A stretch of 64,000 bases of DNA from Kordia sp. (GCF_022447245.1 NZ_JAKVBC010000029.1:1-64000); one strand, 5' to 3'; shown: positions 34,151 to 44,661, counted from the stretch's first letter. Numbers and translations are program-made. Notes: generated from the sequence alone by a model not told the origin.

Positions 34151-37141
34151 TTATAGGTTGAAAGTCAATCCTGCACTTAAGGTCATACCATTAAACCCAA
34201 ACTGATTTACTTCCCATGGATATCTGAAACGACCACCTAAGTCAGTTCCAAAATCTCCAAATGTATTAATTTCGTCAGGATACACATCTAACAAGTTGTT
34301 GATAGAAGCTTTTGCCGATATAAGCTTAGAAAACTCATACGATGCTGTAAGATCTGTAATAACCTTTCCTGCAAATGTTTGATCAAAAGCTGGGTTGCTT
34401 GGATGTTGCCAAGTCACTTTCCCAAAGTATGTATTATTTAATGCAATGAACCATTTTCCTAGTTCATACTCTAATCCTAACACACCTTTTAAGTTTGGAC
34501 GTGCTGTAGTAATTCTTGATTGCTCTTCCCTGTTAAAGATATCAGTATATCCTGCATTTAAGATTTTTTCAGGCACAGAAATTGTTCCATCAATATCCGT
34601 CTTATTCCAGTTGAAAGCTCCATTTACAGCTAATTTTCCTTTTCCTAACTCAATACCTCTATAATTTGCCACTAAGTCAATTCCTTGTGTTTTCGTATCA
34701 ACTGCATTCACAAAGAATGTAATGTTTCCAATACTATTATTTATTAATACTTGCTCTACTGCATTGGTTGTAGTATCATCTCCATCAAACCCTAATGGAT
34801 TTGTGAATAATACTCTGTCATCAACTCTGATATTGTAGTAGTCTAAAGAAACTGTAAACTGTGGTGTAAATTTATACGTAAATCCAGCAGCTATATTAAA
34901 TGACTCTTCCGCATCTAATTGTGGTACCCCTAACCCCGCTATTGGATCAATAATAATTGGGTCTGAATTATTAAAAGTTCCTTGCTGGCCAATAGTTCCA
35001 TCTGCCAATTGTAATGTTTGAATGTTACTCAAATAAATTTGGTGTAATGATGGTGCTCTAAATCCTGTATTTACAGAAGCTCTAATAGCTCCTTTCTTTT
35101 CAGGAAGTAAATATCTAGCATTGATCTTCCAAGAAACATTATCTCCAAAATCACTATAATCTTCATAACGAACAGCTCCACCAACCAGTAATTGTTCTGA
35201 AGCATCCCAATCTATTCCTCCATATACACCCACGTTAGAACGCTTTTCACGTAACGCATTTTCTGGACGTAATCCTGGGAAAGATTGTGCTCCTCCATTG
35301 ATATAAGAAGCTTGTTCTCCTGCTTTAGTAACAAATTGTTCGCTACGTATTTCAGATCCTAATGAAATAGAAACATCACCAAAACTTTTTGAAATATCTA
35401 AGTTTCCAATATCATTCTTAAAGCTATATCCTCCTGGGTTAAATTCTGTTGGGCTATTAGCTCCTAAACTAGGATTGATGGTATTTCCAATCGTATAATC
35501 TACAGCATTTCTTCCGAATGTATAACTCAAATCAAATTTCCATCCGTTAAACATTTCCCAACGGTTTCCTACAGAAAACGTATTGTCTCTAATATCTGTT
35601 TCAAAGGTTGGCTGAAAACCATTATAAGGCTGTCCTGGAGGCGTTAATAAACCAAAGTCGTCTGTAATCCAGTATGGTGCTCTGTATAATGCAAAACTTT
35701 TTCCGTTACGTTGTTGTAAACTTCCAAAAAGGTAAAACTCAGCTTTCCCTTCGTTATAAGGCAATCCACTGTTAAATGACAATCCAAACTTATCATACTC
35801 AGGTTGTCCTACAATCATTCCCAAATCAGGGTTTGCTTGAATCCAAGGATTTGTTCCATCTAATAAGCTAGAATCTCCAAAAATATTTCCGAATAGTAAA
35901 TCATTTCCTGGCTCTCCTGCTCTATTGGTGTAATCTTGATGGTAGAATTCTGCTGTAGCATTAAAATAACCACCTTCTCCAAAAGTAAATCCAGTATTAA
36001 TGTCAGCATTATATCTAAATCCGTCACCTTCTGAAGTAACTCCAGATCCTAAATTAATCGTTGTTTGTTTTGGCTTTTCTTTTAAAATAATATTGATTAC
36101 ACCTGCAATAGCGTCAGAACCGTATTGTGCAGAAGCTCCATCTCTTAAAACTTCTACTCTTTCAATAGCAGAAGCAGGAATACTTTTCATATCTACACCA
36201 ACTTCACCACGTCCTGGAGTTTCGTTTACGTATACCAATGCGCTTTGATTCTTTCTTTTTCCATTAATAAGTACCAATGTTCTACTTGGTCCTAAATTAC
36301 GAAGTTCAGAAGGATCAAAATGTGCTGTTGCATCCGAAATTGTTTGATTGGTAGAGTTATACGATGGTACGCGGTAACTTAACATTTTATCAACCTCTGG
36401 TTGTGCACTAATTGCTAATTCTTTAGCACCAATATTATCAATAGGTACTGGAGACTCTAAAACAGTTCTAGGCTTTGCTCTGTTACCAACCAAAACAATT
36501 TTATCTAAAGCAACTCCTGATTTTAAAGCAACATTAACAGAACTACTTGAAGAACTTACTTCTACCTCTTGTGATTCAAAACCTGTTGAAGAAATAACAA
36601 GTGTAATTGGTAATTGAGCTACATCAAGTATGAATTTCCCATCAAAATCAGTAACTGTTCCTTGCGATGTTCCTTTCACAGAAACATTAGCACCTGGCAA
36701 TGGAGTTCCTGTATCAGCATCAGTAATAGTTCCTTTAATGGTATTTTGTAGCTTTATATCTTTTACTGCCAAACCTGAGTTTACTCCTTTTGGATCAAGA
36801 TTACTAGCAATCGCTTTAGCTCTATTGTTTTTCTTGTTATAAATTACATAATATTTATCACCAAGATGTTCAAACACAAAGCGTGTAGTTTGCTCTAATT
36901 TTGTAATGACTCTACTTAGGTTTTTGTAATTATAATCTTTAGGATTTAGTTTCGTATCCACTACATCTTTTGCATTATAAGAAAAGAACACTGCATGTTC
37001 ATTACTTAGTTTGTCTAAAAATTTTGGAAGGGAAATATAATCTCCGGTATCCAATTCTGAATTGCTCGCTTCAATTACTTGTGTAGCCCCAAAAAACAAG
37101 GCAATGACAAGTAACAAACTTACGGTCGATTTTTTAATCAT
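34151..37141 (-). CDS. TonB-dependent receptor with STN signalling domain (FecA-like)
   Basis: 996 residues. Signal peptide (to about 25), STN/secretin domain about 40-100 (YISLPKFLDKLSNEHAVFFS, VITKLEQTTRFVFEHLGDKY), carboxypeptidase-D-like domain about 130-215 (TITDADTGTPLPGANVSVKG), plug about 225-345 (VEVLRDGASAQYGSDAIAG), then a 22-strand barrel ending GMTLSAGLTFNL. The STN domain pairs with the FecR gene directly upstream in the transcript, so the receptor both imports and signals. No SusD partner follows, so a siderophore, metal chelate or other small ligand is as likely as a glycan. Confidence 0.88.
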   Translation of the reverse strand: MIKKSTVSLLLVIALFFGATQVIEASNSELDTGDYISLPKFLDKLSNEHAVFFSYNAKDVVDTKLNPKDYNYKNLSRVITKLEQTTRFVFEHLGDKYYVIYNKKNNRAKAIASNLDPKGVNSGLAVKDIKLQNTIKGTITDADTGTPLPGANVSVKGTSQGTVTDFDGKFILDVAQLPITLVISSTGFESQEVEVSSSSSSVNVALKSGVALDKIVLVGNRAKPRTVLESPVPIDNIGAKELAISAQPEVDKMLSYRVPSYNSTNQTISDATAHFDPSELRNLGPSRTLVLINGKRKNQSALVYVNETPGRGEVGVDMKSIPASAIERVEVLRDGASAQYGSDAIAGVINIILKEKPKQTTINLGSGVTSEGDGFRYNADINTGFTFGEGGYFNATAEFYHQDYTNRAGEPGNDLLFGNIFGDSSLLDGTNPWIQANPDLGMIVGQPEYDKFGLSFNSGLPYNEGKAEFYLFGSLQQRNGKSFALYRAPYWITDDFGLLTPPGQPYNGFQPTFETDIRDNTFSVGNRWEMFNGWKFDLSYTFGRNAVDYTIGNTINPSLGANSPTEFNPGGYSFKNDIGNLDISKSFGDVSISLGSEIRSEQFVTKAGEQASYINGGAQSFPGLRPENALREKRSNVGVYGGIDWDASEQLLVGGAVRYEDYSDFGDNVSWKINARYLLPEKKGAIRASVNTGFRAPSLHQIYLSNIQTLQLADGTIGQQGTFNNSDPIIIDPIAGLGVPQLDAEESFNIAAGFTYKFTPQFTVSLDYYNIRVDDRVLFTNPLGFDGDDTTTNAVEQVLINNSIGNITFFVNAVDTKTQGIDLVANYRGIELGKGKLAVNGAFNWNKTDIDGTISVPEKILNAGYTDIFNREEQSRITTARPNLKGVLGLEYELGKWFIALNNTYFGKVTWQHPSNPAFDQTFAGKVITDLTASYEFSKLISAKASINNLLDVYPDEINTFGDFGTDLGGRFRYPWEVNQFGFNGMTLSAGLTFNL

Positions 37142-37161
37142 AATATTTACATTTACTTTGG

Positions 37162-38163
37162 TTAGTTAGTTGGTTTATATATTAATAGTTTCTCTTTACT
37201 TTTCTCAATTTTAACATCTGTTATTTTCTCTATAGCTTTCAAACATATTTCTAAATTTTCATTTGGTATACCACCTGATATTTCAGAATATTTTAAACTA
37301 TCGTTATCAAATTCAACAGATAATCCGTAGGTATTTTCTATATGCTTCATTACAGACTCTAAGGTTTTTTTGTTAAAAACATACGTCTTAGGTTTCCATA
37401 TAGCATAAGTATTATTCTTTTCTATTTTTTTACAGGAAATTGTCTCTTTATTAGAAGACACTGAAACGATCTCTCCAGGCTTCATAATCTTCTGTTTACC
37501 ATCGTTAAAGACTAGGTTAATAGAACCTTCGTCAAGAATAACATCTGTTTTTTCTAGTCTACTATTTACATTAAATTCGGTTCCATATACTTCTACGGTA
37601 AGATCATTAGTATTCACCCAAAATTTGGCTTTTGTAGATGGTATCGATTTTACTTTAAAATATGCTTCTCCATTCAACGTTACATTTCTTGGTTCATCCT
37701 TATGATAACTCAACTCTGAATTTCCATTTAACGTAACCAATGTTCCATCCTGTAATTTAATATTAGCAACTTCACCAAATCCAGTTTTATAATTTATTTC
37801 ACCAGAAACAGCAAAGAAATTTAGTAGCGAGAAGAAAATAATAAGCCCTACAGCAGCAATTGACAATGCATATCTAGTATATAACATAAGTTTAGCAGAC
37901 TTTTTCATTGTCGGTTTTGTTGATATACTGTCCAATACACTTTGTAGAGACTCATTAATTTCCGTGGTATCTACACTATTTTTCTTAAAAGATATACCTA
38001 AGATCATGGCTTTCGCCGTGTACACTTCGTCAATATGTTCTGGATGTTTTTTTATCCAATCTTTCCAAAAAGCAACATCATTTTGGTTACTTTCATGTAC
38101 CCAATTTTTAAATGAGTCATCATTTAAAAGATCCTCTAAATGTATGTTAGGTTTTTGATTCAT
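37162..38163 (-). CDS. FecR-family anti-sigma factor
   Basis: 333 residues. N-terminal cytoplasmic part about 1-88 with WVHESNQNDVAFWKDWIKKH (conserved FecR N-domain WxxxxxxxxAFWxxWxxxHP), one membrane helix about 95-117 (YALSIAAVGLIIFFSLLNFF), then the periplasmic FecR domain (VANIKLQDGTLVTLNGNSEL, GEAYFKVK) and a C-terminal DUF4974-type part that binds the receptor STN domain (VMKHIENTYGLSVEFDNDSL). It holds the ECF sigma factor until the receptor signals. It is 20 bp from the receptor gene and follows the sigma gene. Confidence 0.92.
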   Translation of the reverse strand: MNQKPNIHLEDLLNDDSFKNWVHESNQNDVAFWKDWIKKHPEHIDEVYTAKAMILGISFKKNSVDTTEINESLQSVLDSISTKPTMKKSAKLMLYTRYALSIAAVGLIIFFSLLNFFAVSGEINYKTGFGEVANIKLQDGTLVTLNGNSELSYHKDEPRNVTLNGEAYFKVKSIPSTKAKFWVNTNDLTVEVYGTEFNVNSRLEKTDVILDEGSINLVFNDGKQKIMKPGEIVSVSSNKETISCKKIEKNNTYAIWKPKTYVFNKKTLESVMKHIENTYGLSVEFDNDSLKYSEISGGIPNENLEICLKAIEKITDVKIEKSKEKLLIYKPTN

Positions 38164-38229
38164 TAACCTTAAAAGTTTGGCTGTTTATTAATATGGAGAC
38201 AAAAGCTTTCTTTTTATACCCTTTATTTT

Positions 38230-38805
38230 TCAATATTTTTTTAAAATATTTGAAATGATCTCATTTTCAGAGGCATTTCTTATTTTTTTGAATGCCTTTT
38301 GAATCGTATTTAGCACACTTTGATAAGAAATATTCATTATTGAAGAAATTTCGGAAACCTTCAATTCACTGTAGTACTTTAGGTAAATAGCTTCGCGCTC
38401 TCTAGGGGATAAATTGTTTAAGATATTCGTTAACGTATCAGACTTGATAGCTGATATCTCTTGTCGTATTGCAATTTCTTCAGGAGAAAATTCAAAATTA
38501 GAAAAAAAGGCGCTTTCTACACCTACAAAACGACGCTCATTTTTAAGCTTTTTCAATAAGGTTCTTCTAAAAGACACAAATAAATATCCTTTAATTGATT
38601 TTACTTCTTTGATAGAATCTCTATGTGTGTATAGATAAATAAAAAAATCTTGAAGACAATCTTTCGTTAAGGAAGAACATTTGGAAAACTTCAAACCATA
38701 ATTGTATAACTCACTGTAATTCATTTTAAAAATTACAGAAAACGCATTTTTGTCTCCCGATAAAAAAGAATACCATAAAGTGTTTTCTGAATTATCCATT
38801 CCCAA
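38230..38805 (-). CDS. ECF RNA polymerase sigma factor (FecI-like)
   Basis: 191 residues. Region 2 about 25-85 (YSELYNYGLKFSKCSSLTKD, CLQDFFIYLYTHRDSIKEVK, IKGYLFVSFRRTLLKKL) and region 4 about 125-180 (NNLSPREREAIYLKYYSELK, VSEISSIMNISYQSVLNTIQ). Typical ECF size with no extra domains. It heads the sigma-FecR-receptor unit, 66 bp before the FecR start. It probably activates its own unit upon ligand binding by the receptor. Confidence 0.93.
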   Translation of the reverse strand: MGMDNSENTLWYSFLSGDKNAFSVIFKMNYSELYNYGLKFSKCSSLTKDCLQDFFIYLYTHRDSIKEVKSIKGYLFVSFRRTLLKKLKNERRFVGVESAFFSNFEFSPEEIAIRQEISAIKSDTLTNILNNLSPREREAIYLKYYSELKVSEISSIMNISYQSVLNTIQKAFKKIRNASENEIISNILKKY

Positions 38806-39120
38806 ATAATTATCTGATAAGATGTTACTAATTTATTAAAATAAATTTTAACATTTTATTTTAGGTAATTTAGGATATTTAAAAAAGATGTTTTTGTGGG
38901 GGAAATTATATATTTCTGCTGCTTTTTTACATTTTTTGAAAACGCTAATTTACAAAAAGTATTTTTTTCATATTAAGAATCCAAAAATCGGAAAAGAATT
39001 ATTCATAAAATATATAAATTCGTCGGTTTCTTTCAGTTCTTAAATTTCCAAAATATTTCTATTCCAAGACATATCATCCACTAAAAACCATTAAATTTGC
39101 GCTTTTAAAATCGCATACAC
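38806..39120. other. Divergent promoter region of the sigma gene and aspS
   Basis: 315 bp without genes. On the plus strand TAAATTTG (39092-39099) is a good -7 box 21 bp before the aspS ATG. On the left the sigma promoter is not identifiable by the housekeeping consensus, as expected if ECF-driven. Confidence 0.5.
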
Positions 39121-40869
39121 ATGTACAGATCACATAGTTGTGGTGAGTTAAGAGCATCACACGTTACACAAGAAGTTACCTTAGCAGGTTGGGTACAAAA
39201 GTCTAGAGATAAAGGATTTATGATTTGGGTCGATCTTCGTGACCGTTACGGAATTACACAATTAATTTTTGATGAAGAACGCACACCTGCCAACGTTTTT
39301 GAAACAGCAAAAACACTTGGAAGAGAGTTTGTGATTCAGGTAAAAGGTGAGGTGATTGAACGTGAAGCTAAAAATTCAAAAATACCAACTGGAGATATTG
39401 AAATTTTAGTGAAAGAATTGACAGTATTAAATGCTTCACTATTGCCGCCTTTTACAATTGAAGATGATACAGACGGCGGAGAAGATATCCGAATGAAATA
39501 TCGTTACTTAGATATTCGAAGAAACCCTGTAAAAGACAGTTTAATCTTCCGTCATAAAGTAACTATGGAAGTTCGTAAGTATTTGTCTTCACAAGAATTT
39601 ATTGAAGTAGAAACTCCGTATTTAATTAAGTCTACGCCAGAAGGTGCACGTGATTTTGTGGTTCCATCTCGTATGAATGAAGGGCAATTTTACGCCTTAC
39701 CACAATCGCCACAAACCTTCAAGCAATTATTGATGGTAGGCGGAATGGATAAGTATTTCCAGATTGTAAAGTGTTTCCGTGATGAAGATTTACGTGCCGA
39801 CAGACAACCAGAGTTCACACAGATTGACTGTGAAATGGCATTTGTAGAGCAAGAAGATATTTTAAATATTTTTGAAGGCTTAACACGTCACTTATTAAAA
39901 GAAATCAAAGGAATTGATGTTGAAAAATTCCCAAGAATGACGTTTGATCACGCGATGAAAACCTACGGAAATGACAAGCCAGATATTCGTTTCGGAATGG
40001 AATTCGGTGAGTTGAATGATGTAGCACAACATAAAGATTTTAAAGTATTCAACTCGGCAGAATTGATTGTTGGAATTGCCGTACCAGGAGCCGCTAGTTA
40101 TACACGTAAACAAATCGATAAACTGATTGATTGGGTAAAACGTCCACAAGTTGGTGCGTTAGGAATGGTATATGTAAAATGCAATGAAGATGGAACGTTT
40201 AAATCATCTGTAGATAAATTCTACGATCAGGAAGATTTAGCAAAATGGGCAGAAGCTACAGGAGCAAAACCAGGTGATTTAATCTGTGTTTTATCTGGTA
40301 ATACGAATAAAGTTCGTGCACAATTAAGTGCCTTACGTATGGAAATGGCAGAACGATTAAATCTGCGTAATCCAGAAGAATTTGCACCACTTTGGGTCAT
40401 TGATTTCCCATTATTAGAACTTGACGAAGAAACAGGACACTATCACGCAATGCACCATCCATTTACATCTCCAAAACCAGGACAATTAGAATTATTGAAC
40501 ACAACACCAGGCGATGTAAAAGCAAATGCATATGACTTGGTATTAAACGGAAATGAAATTGGTGGAGGATCTATTCGTATCCACGATAAAGAAATTCAAG
40601 CCATCATGTTCAAACATTTAGGATTTACTGAAGAAGAAGCAAAAGCACAGTTTGGTTTCCTAATGGATGCTTTCCAATATGGAGCGCCACCACACGGAGG
40701 ATTGGCTTTCGGATTGGATAGATTGGTTGCTATTTTAGGTGGACAAGAAACAATCCGTGACTTTATTGCCTTCCCTAAAAACAATTCGGGTCGTGATGTC
40801 ATGATTGATGCACCAGCAACAATTGATGATGAACAACTAAAAGAACTGAGTATACAACTTAATTTATAA
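39121..40869 (+). CDS. aspS: Aspartate--tRNA ligase
   Basis: 582 residues, the bacterial-type length. Anticodon-binding OB domain at the N-terminus ([22 protein letters not shown] region), class II core with motif 2 [18 protein letters not shown] and motif 3 [13 protein letters not shown], and the bacterial GAD insertion domain between. It charges tRNA-Asp. Monocistronic with its own terminator. A complete and ordinary copy. Confidence 0.98.
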   Translation: MYRSHSCGELRASHVTQEVTLAGWVQKSRDKGFMIWVDLRDRYGITQLIFDEERTPANVFETAKTLGREFVIQVKGEVIEREAKNSKIPTGDIEILVKELTVLNASLLPPFTIEDDTDGGEDIRMKYRYLDIRRNPVKDSLIFRHKVTMEVRKYLSSQEFIEVETPYLIKSTPEGARDFVVPSRMNEGQFYALPQSPQTFKQLLMVGGMDKYFQIVKCFRDEDLRADRQPEFTQIDCEMAFVEQEDILNIFEGLTRHLLKEIKGIDVEKFPRMTFDHAMKTYGNDKPDIRFGMEFGELNDVAQHKDFKVFNSAELIVGIAVPGAASYTRKQIDKLIDWVKRPQVGALGMVYVKCNEDGTFKSSVDKFYDQEDLAKWAEATGAKPGDLICVLSGNTNKVRAQLSALRMEMAERLNLRNPEEFAPLWVIDFPLLELDEETGHYHAMHHPFTSPKPGQLELLNTTPGDVKANAYDLVLNGNEIGGGSIRIHDKEIQAIMFKHLGFTEEEAKAQFGFLMDAFQYGAPPHGGLAFGLDRLVAILGGQETIRDFIAFPKNNSGRDVMIDAPATIDDEQLKELSIQLNL

Positions 40870-40892
40870 AATACTTCATCAAATATATGACT

Positions 40893-40922
40893 AAAAAAAG
40901 CCTGCTAATGCAGGCTTTTTTA
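40893..40922 (+). terminator. aspS terminator
   Basis: AAAAAGCCTGC and GCAGGCTTTTT around TAAT, perfect 11-bp stem with a T run; also usable from the minus-strand side. Confidence 0.9.
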
Positions 40923-41001
40923 ATAGTAAATTAGGGGAGAAACCAATACAATTTCACTTTCTTGCAGAAATACTTTCAATTCATCTTTTGAATTGAAAAA
41001 T

Positions 41002-42090
41002 TTATTTTTTTATTACTTTCTTTACGAGTGTTCCAGCCTCTGATTGTACTTTTATAAGATACGTTCCAGCTTGTAACTGCTCCATGTTAATTTCTATACT
41101 TTTTGTATTTTGTATTGAGCTTGTTGTATACGTTGATAATTTTTGACCTAATAAAGAAAATACTTCAACTTCTGTAATTGACACATTAGAAGTTAATTGA
41201 ACATTTCTACCTGTTGGGTTGGGTGTCAGGGTAAAGTCAACAGCTCCTTTACTGAATGTAGGCGTATTGAGTACATTTGCATTTCTCATAATTTTTGTGT
41301 CTCCACCTACAGTTCCTGTGGTAATGTATAGATCTGAACCATTCTTTCTAAGAACTTCTGGCGCAGTAACCGTATACGCAACGGTAGAAGAACTTACAGG
41401 AAAAGAACCTGTAAGATCGAATAACAAAATTTGATTGTTATTTCGATCAGATAGATATAAATCTGTACCATCTATTTCTATCCCGATAGGATTTGCAACA
41501 GTTCCATCTGCAGTTACCTGCTCCGGAGTTGGAATGACATCATCCAAATTAATACGCTTTACATTACTATTAAATAAATCATTATAATACAATAGGTTTC
41601 CTGTACCTGCAAAATTGTATGCGGTCTGATTAACTAAAAGCTCAGTAGAAGTAACAGGAAATGAACCACTCAAATCAGCTTTTATAATATCCCCAAAACC
41701 ATAATTGGCAATATAGATATTGTTTCCATACACATACAAATCAGTTGGAACTGCCAAGTTTGAAGTAATCAGTGTTGCTGCTCCACCAGTAACCAAATTG
41801 TATCGATACAGCTCAGTACTCGTTGTGTAGTATAAAAAATCACCATCTACAGTCATAGAAGATATGCTGGTTTCGTTTACAACTGATGTAGCATTTACAG
41901 GTAAACTAGAGAGATCTCCACTGTAAACTGCACTATTGGGCGTGTCAAGATCACTAAAGATAATATCAGTGCCTCTGAATTCTATAGATAATATAGCGGC
42001 ATATTCGCCTGTAACATCTACAAATTGTGCATTCACAGTTGGTAGCAACAATATATTGCATAATAGAAGAAATAAATATTTTTGCATCAT
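41002..42090 (-). CDS. T9SS-exported beta-propeller protein
   Basis: 362 residues with signal peptide (to about residue 21, VNA-Q). Repeats such as YLYTTSTELYRYNLVTGGAA-type blades, LYVYGNNIYIANYGFGDIIK and GIEIDGTDLYLSDRNNNQIL indicate a six-bladed-like propeller (NHL/SMP-30-like). The last 75 residues are a type A sorting domain (FTLTPNPTGRNVQLTSN, LLGQKLSTY, QAGTYLIKVQSEAGTLVKKV), so it is exported by T9SS and attached or released at the surface. Ligand unknown. Confidence 0.85.
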   Translation of the reverse strand: MMQKYLFLLLCNILLLPTVNAQFVDVTGEYAAILSIEFRGTDIIFSDLDTPNSAVYSGDLSSLPVNATSVVNETSISSMTVDGDFLYYTTSTELYRYNLVTGGAATLITSNLAVPTDLYVYGNNIYIANYGFGDIIKADLSGSFPVTSTELLVNQTAYNFAGTGNLLYYNDLFNSNVKRINLDDVIPTPEQVTADGTVANPIGIEIDGTDLYLSDRNNNQILLFDLTGSFPVSSSTVAYTVTAPEVLRKNGSDLYITTGTVGGDTKIMRNANVLNTPTFSKGAVDFTLTPNPTGRNVQLTSNVSITEVEVFSLLGQKLSTYTTSSIQNTKSIEINMEQLQAGTYLIKVQSEAGTLVKKVIKK

Positions 42091-42441
42091 TTTGGGGTAT
42101 TTGAGATTTAAAGAGTGTAAAATTAAGATAATATTTAACTATTCATAAGTTATTTGTTAATAAAATGAGTAAAATCAAATAATTTGTGATTAAAATAATT
42201 ATTATTGCGTATATTGTTATATTTAAAACAATTTGTGTTTAAAACAAGAGGATGTTTACAAAGGAATAACCTCAAGTTGGTGAATACTAAAATCCAAATT
42301 AGTATCCCTTTTTTAGATAAAAAGTGTGTGGTAATTCAATGTGAAAATATATGAAATAGACAAGCTAAAAGAGAATAAAAATGAAAAAATACCCATAAAT
42401 TTACCAAATAGAGTTTCATTTTTTTATTAATTTTTAAATTT
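42091..42441. other. Gene-free divergent region
   Basis: 351 bp, very AT-rich, carrying promoters for the propeller gene (minus) and the lipoprotein pair (plus). No repeat, RNA gene or palindrome noted. Confidence 0.5.
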
Positions 42442-42990
42442 ATGAGAATTCATAAAATGCTTAGAAAGTTCAGTGGGGTTTCAGTGATAATAACCATCAC
42501 CCTTGCTTGTGTTAAAGTTCCGAAAGAAGAAACATTTTTACCATCAAAAAATGCCTTTACCGCAGATGCAGAACATATTGATCCAGCTACTGCGTTATTA
42601 AGTGACGGATTTGAAACCTGTAATGAATTAATTTTTCAATATTACAATCCCAAACCGGCTCGTTATAGCAGTGGTAAAAATGGGCTTCGCAAGTTTATTA
42701 TGTCTAAGTATGTGAACAAAAACTATCCTGATTCTGGCTATCTTAATATCCGCTTTGTGATTAATTGTCACGGAAAACCTGGTCGGTATGTGATTCACGA
42801 AAATGATTTAGACTTATCGCCAACCAGCTTTACTAAAGAGCTTACTGAACAACTTGTTACACTCACCACACAACTGCAAGAATGGGAACCCAATCTCTTT
42901 ACGACAGATAGTACAAGTAGTTATGTGGATTCATATATGTATATCTCATACCGAATAGAACATGGAAATATTACAGAAATTCTTCCCTAG
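42442..42990 (+). CDS. Lipoprotein with TonB-C-like fold
   Basis: 182 residues. Lipoprotein signal with Cys24 (ITITLACVKVPKEE). The middle contains GYLNIRFVINCHGKPGRYVI and LTEQLVTLTTQLQEWEP, the xxIxFxVxxxGxxxxxxV pattern of TonB C-terminal-like domains as found in many Bacteroidetes periplasmic proteins. Binding partner unknown. It overlaps the next gene by 29 bp, so the two are translated together. Confidence 0.7.
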   Translation: MRIHKMLRKFSGVSVIITITLACVKVPKEETFLPSKNAFTADAEHIDPATALLSDGFETCNELIFQYYNPKPARYSSGKNGLRKFIMSKYVNKNYPDSGYLNIRFVINCHGKPGRYVIHENDLDLSPTSFTKELTEQLVTLTTQLQEWEPNLFTTDSTSSYVDSYMYISYRIEHGNITEILP

Positions 42991-43906
42991 TGTTATTATT
43001 GTCATACTGCTTTCTTCTTGTGAAGAAAAAGTTGACTTAAAAAAACGTTCTATGGAATGTTTTAAACACGGTTTGTATTATTATCAAGGAACACAAGAAA
43101 GCATCAATGCGTTTGCCAAAGCAATAGAACTCGATCCTACACATGCAGAATCTTGGCGTGAATTGTCAATTCCTTTTTTAAAAAGAGGCATGCCACATTT
43201 ATGGAAAAAGTATATTGACAAAGCTGTGGAACTCGACCCAATTGCTTGGCAAGGTTATCGCGGTTATAATTATTTGTGGTTTTACCGTGATTATAAAAAG
43301 GCCATTGCCGATTTTGACGCTACCGATACATTAACACCAAAATTTATTGATGCTCCGCAAGGTCATAGTGTAAATTATTGGCGTGGAATTGCGTATTTAG
43401 GCTTAAAAGATTATAAAAATTGTATTGCTTATTTTGACCTACATATTCAAATCGAAATTGATGAACTTGGTGAAGATTGGGTTGAACTTGAAGCCTTTTT
43501 ATATCGCGGAATTGCACATTATGAAATAGAAAAAGACAAGGAATACCTCAGTAAAACTAATCAATCTAAGTATGAACTTGCATTAAAAGACTTCAACACT
43601 ATATTAAAATACTTTCCAAATTTTGCCGATGCCAAATATTATAAAGCATTGATCCTATTTGACGAATGTGAATCCTTACAACTCAGAATCAACTTTGAGC
43701 AACAGACACGAAGCAGTAATCACTTAGCAAAAATTCTTATCGCTCAAAGGCAAAAGAAGCAACAAAAAGCTTTAAAAATCATTGAAGACGCTATTGACAA
43801 TTTTAAGAACGGATATTCAAATCAACGTCCATACGTAGAAACAATGCGACAATTATATTTGGAAGATTATGTAGGTCTAAAAGCAATGTTAGAAGCCATG
43901 AAATAA
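42962..43906 (+). CDS. TPR-repeat lipoprotein
   Basis: 314 residues with lipoprotein signal (VIIVILLSSCEEK, Cys20). TPR motifs at NAFAKAIELDPTHAESWREL, KYIDKAVELDPIAWQGYRGY, KKAIADFDATDTLTPKF, then GIAYLGLKDYKNCIAYFDLH and ELALKDFNTILKYFPNFADA. A periplasmic or outer-membrane scaffold for protein contacts. It overlaps the upstream lipoprotein gene, so the pair probably works together. Confidence 0.8.
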   Translation: MEILQKFFPSVIIVILLSSCEEKVDLKKRSMECFKHGLYYYQGTQESINAFAKAIELDPTHAESWRELSIPFLKRGMPHLWKKYIDKAVELDPIAWQGYRGYNYLWFYRDYKKAIADFDATDTLTPKFIDAPQGHSVNYWRGIAYLGLKDYKNCIAYFDLHIQIEIDELGEDWVELEAFLYRGIAHYEIEKDKEYLSKTNQSKYELALKDFNTILKYFPNFADAKYYKALILFDECESLQLRINFEQQTRSSNHLAKILIAQRQKKQQKALKIIEDAIDNFKNGYSNQRPYVETMRQLYLEDYVGLKAMLEAMK

Positions 43907-44037
43907 ACAGAAAATTCCATTAAAAAAATGGTGATCAAAGTTCATTTAAAAAATAAGAGTGCATAAAATTGTATTGAATATATTATTTTTGTTGCACTAA
44001 TATCTTATATAAAAACTTAACCAATAACAATTTACAA

Positions 44038-44550
44038 ATGAATAGATTTACAAAAACAGGAATTTTAGTAGCATTAATTTTTAGCGCCCTTAGCATTCAA
44101 AGCTGTAAAAACGATGAAGCAGAGAAACTTCATAAAGAACTGGCTGCTGCACATAAAAAAATGGACTCTATCCATAGCATTATGGTAAACGAACATACAA
44201 AGTTTGAAACGATGCATGCTGAATGGAAAAGGAAACACAAATCTGTAACGGATACTATTCCGGGAGAAGATGTCCACAAAGCTTTTGAAAGTAAGCATCA
44301 AAAAATTGTTACAAAACACGCTGCTATCATGAAAAAACATCATGAAATTATAGACGCTCACAAAGCAATTGAAGAAGCACATACTAAAGGAGAGAAAACA
44401 GTTGAGGAAATCAAGAAAGAACACGAAAAGTTATCAGCTGACCACAAGCGTATGGAAGAAGAGCATCAAAAAATGATAAAAGAACACGATGCCATGAAAG
44501 CTGAGCACGAGAAAATGAACAAAGATCACAGCGAAACAACAGAAAAATAA
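44038..44550 (+). CDS. Histidine-ladder coiled-coil lipoprotein
   Basis: 170 residues; lipoprotein signal with Cys23 (LSIQSCKNDEAEK). The mature protein is one long charged helix with 19 His. They fall every seventh residue in three blocks (LHKELAAAHKKMDSIHSIMV, then VHKAFESKHQKIVTKHAAIM and EHEKLSADHKRMEEEHQKMI, each continuing in register), with Met/Ile/Leu at other heptad positions. One 13-residue step breaks the register at residues about 67-79 (VTDTIPGED). Such a ladder along one side of a coiled coil could bind metal or act as a pH sensor; function is unknown. Monocistronic with a terminator. Confidence 0.75.
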   Translation: MNRFTKTGILVALIFSALSIQSCKNDEAEKLHKELAAAHKKMDSIHSIMVNEHTKFETMHAEWKRKHKSVTDTIPGEDVHKAFESKHQKIVTKHAAIMKKHHEIIDAHKAIEEAHTKGEKTVEEIKKEHEKLSADHKRMEEEHQKMIKEHDAMKAEHEKMNKDHSETTEK

Positions 44551-44574
44551 TTCTGATCGCCAAAATAATTAGAA

Positions 44575-44605
44575 AATGAGCAGGTTCTCCTTGCTCATTT
44601 TTTTT
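44575..44605 (+). terminator. Terminator of the His-ladder gene
   Basis: AATGAGCAGG and CCTTGCTCATT pair with one bulged base, followed by eight T. Confidence 0.8.
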
Positions 44606-44661
44606 ATAGTATATCGTATCTTTACTAATACAACCTGAGCTGCAGACATCAATTCCTAAAT

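Noticed and set aside
34020-34205. 61-codon plus-strand frame near the MORN-like gene
   Set aside because: It crosses a terminator hairpin and the 3' end of the receptor gene and has no homology.
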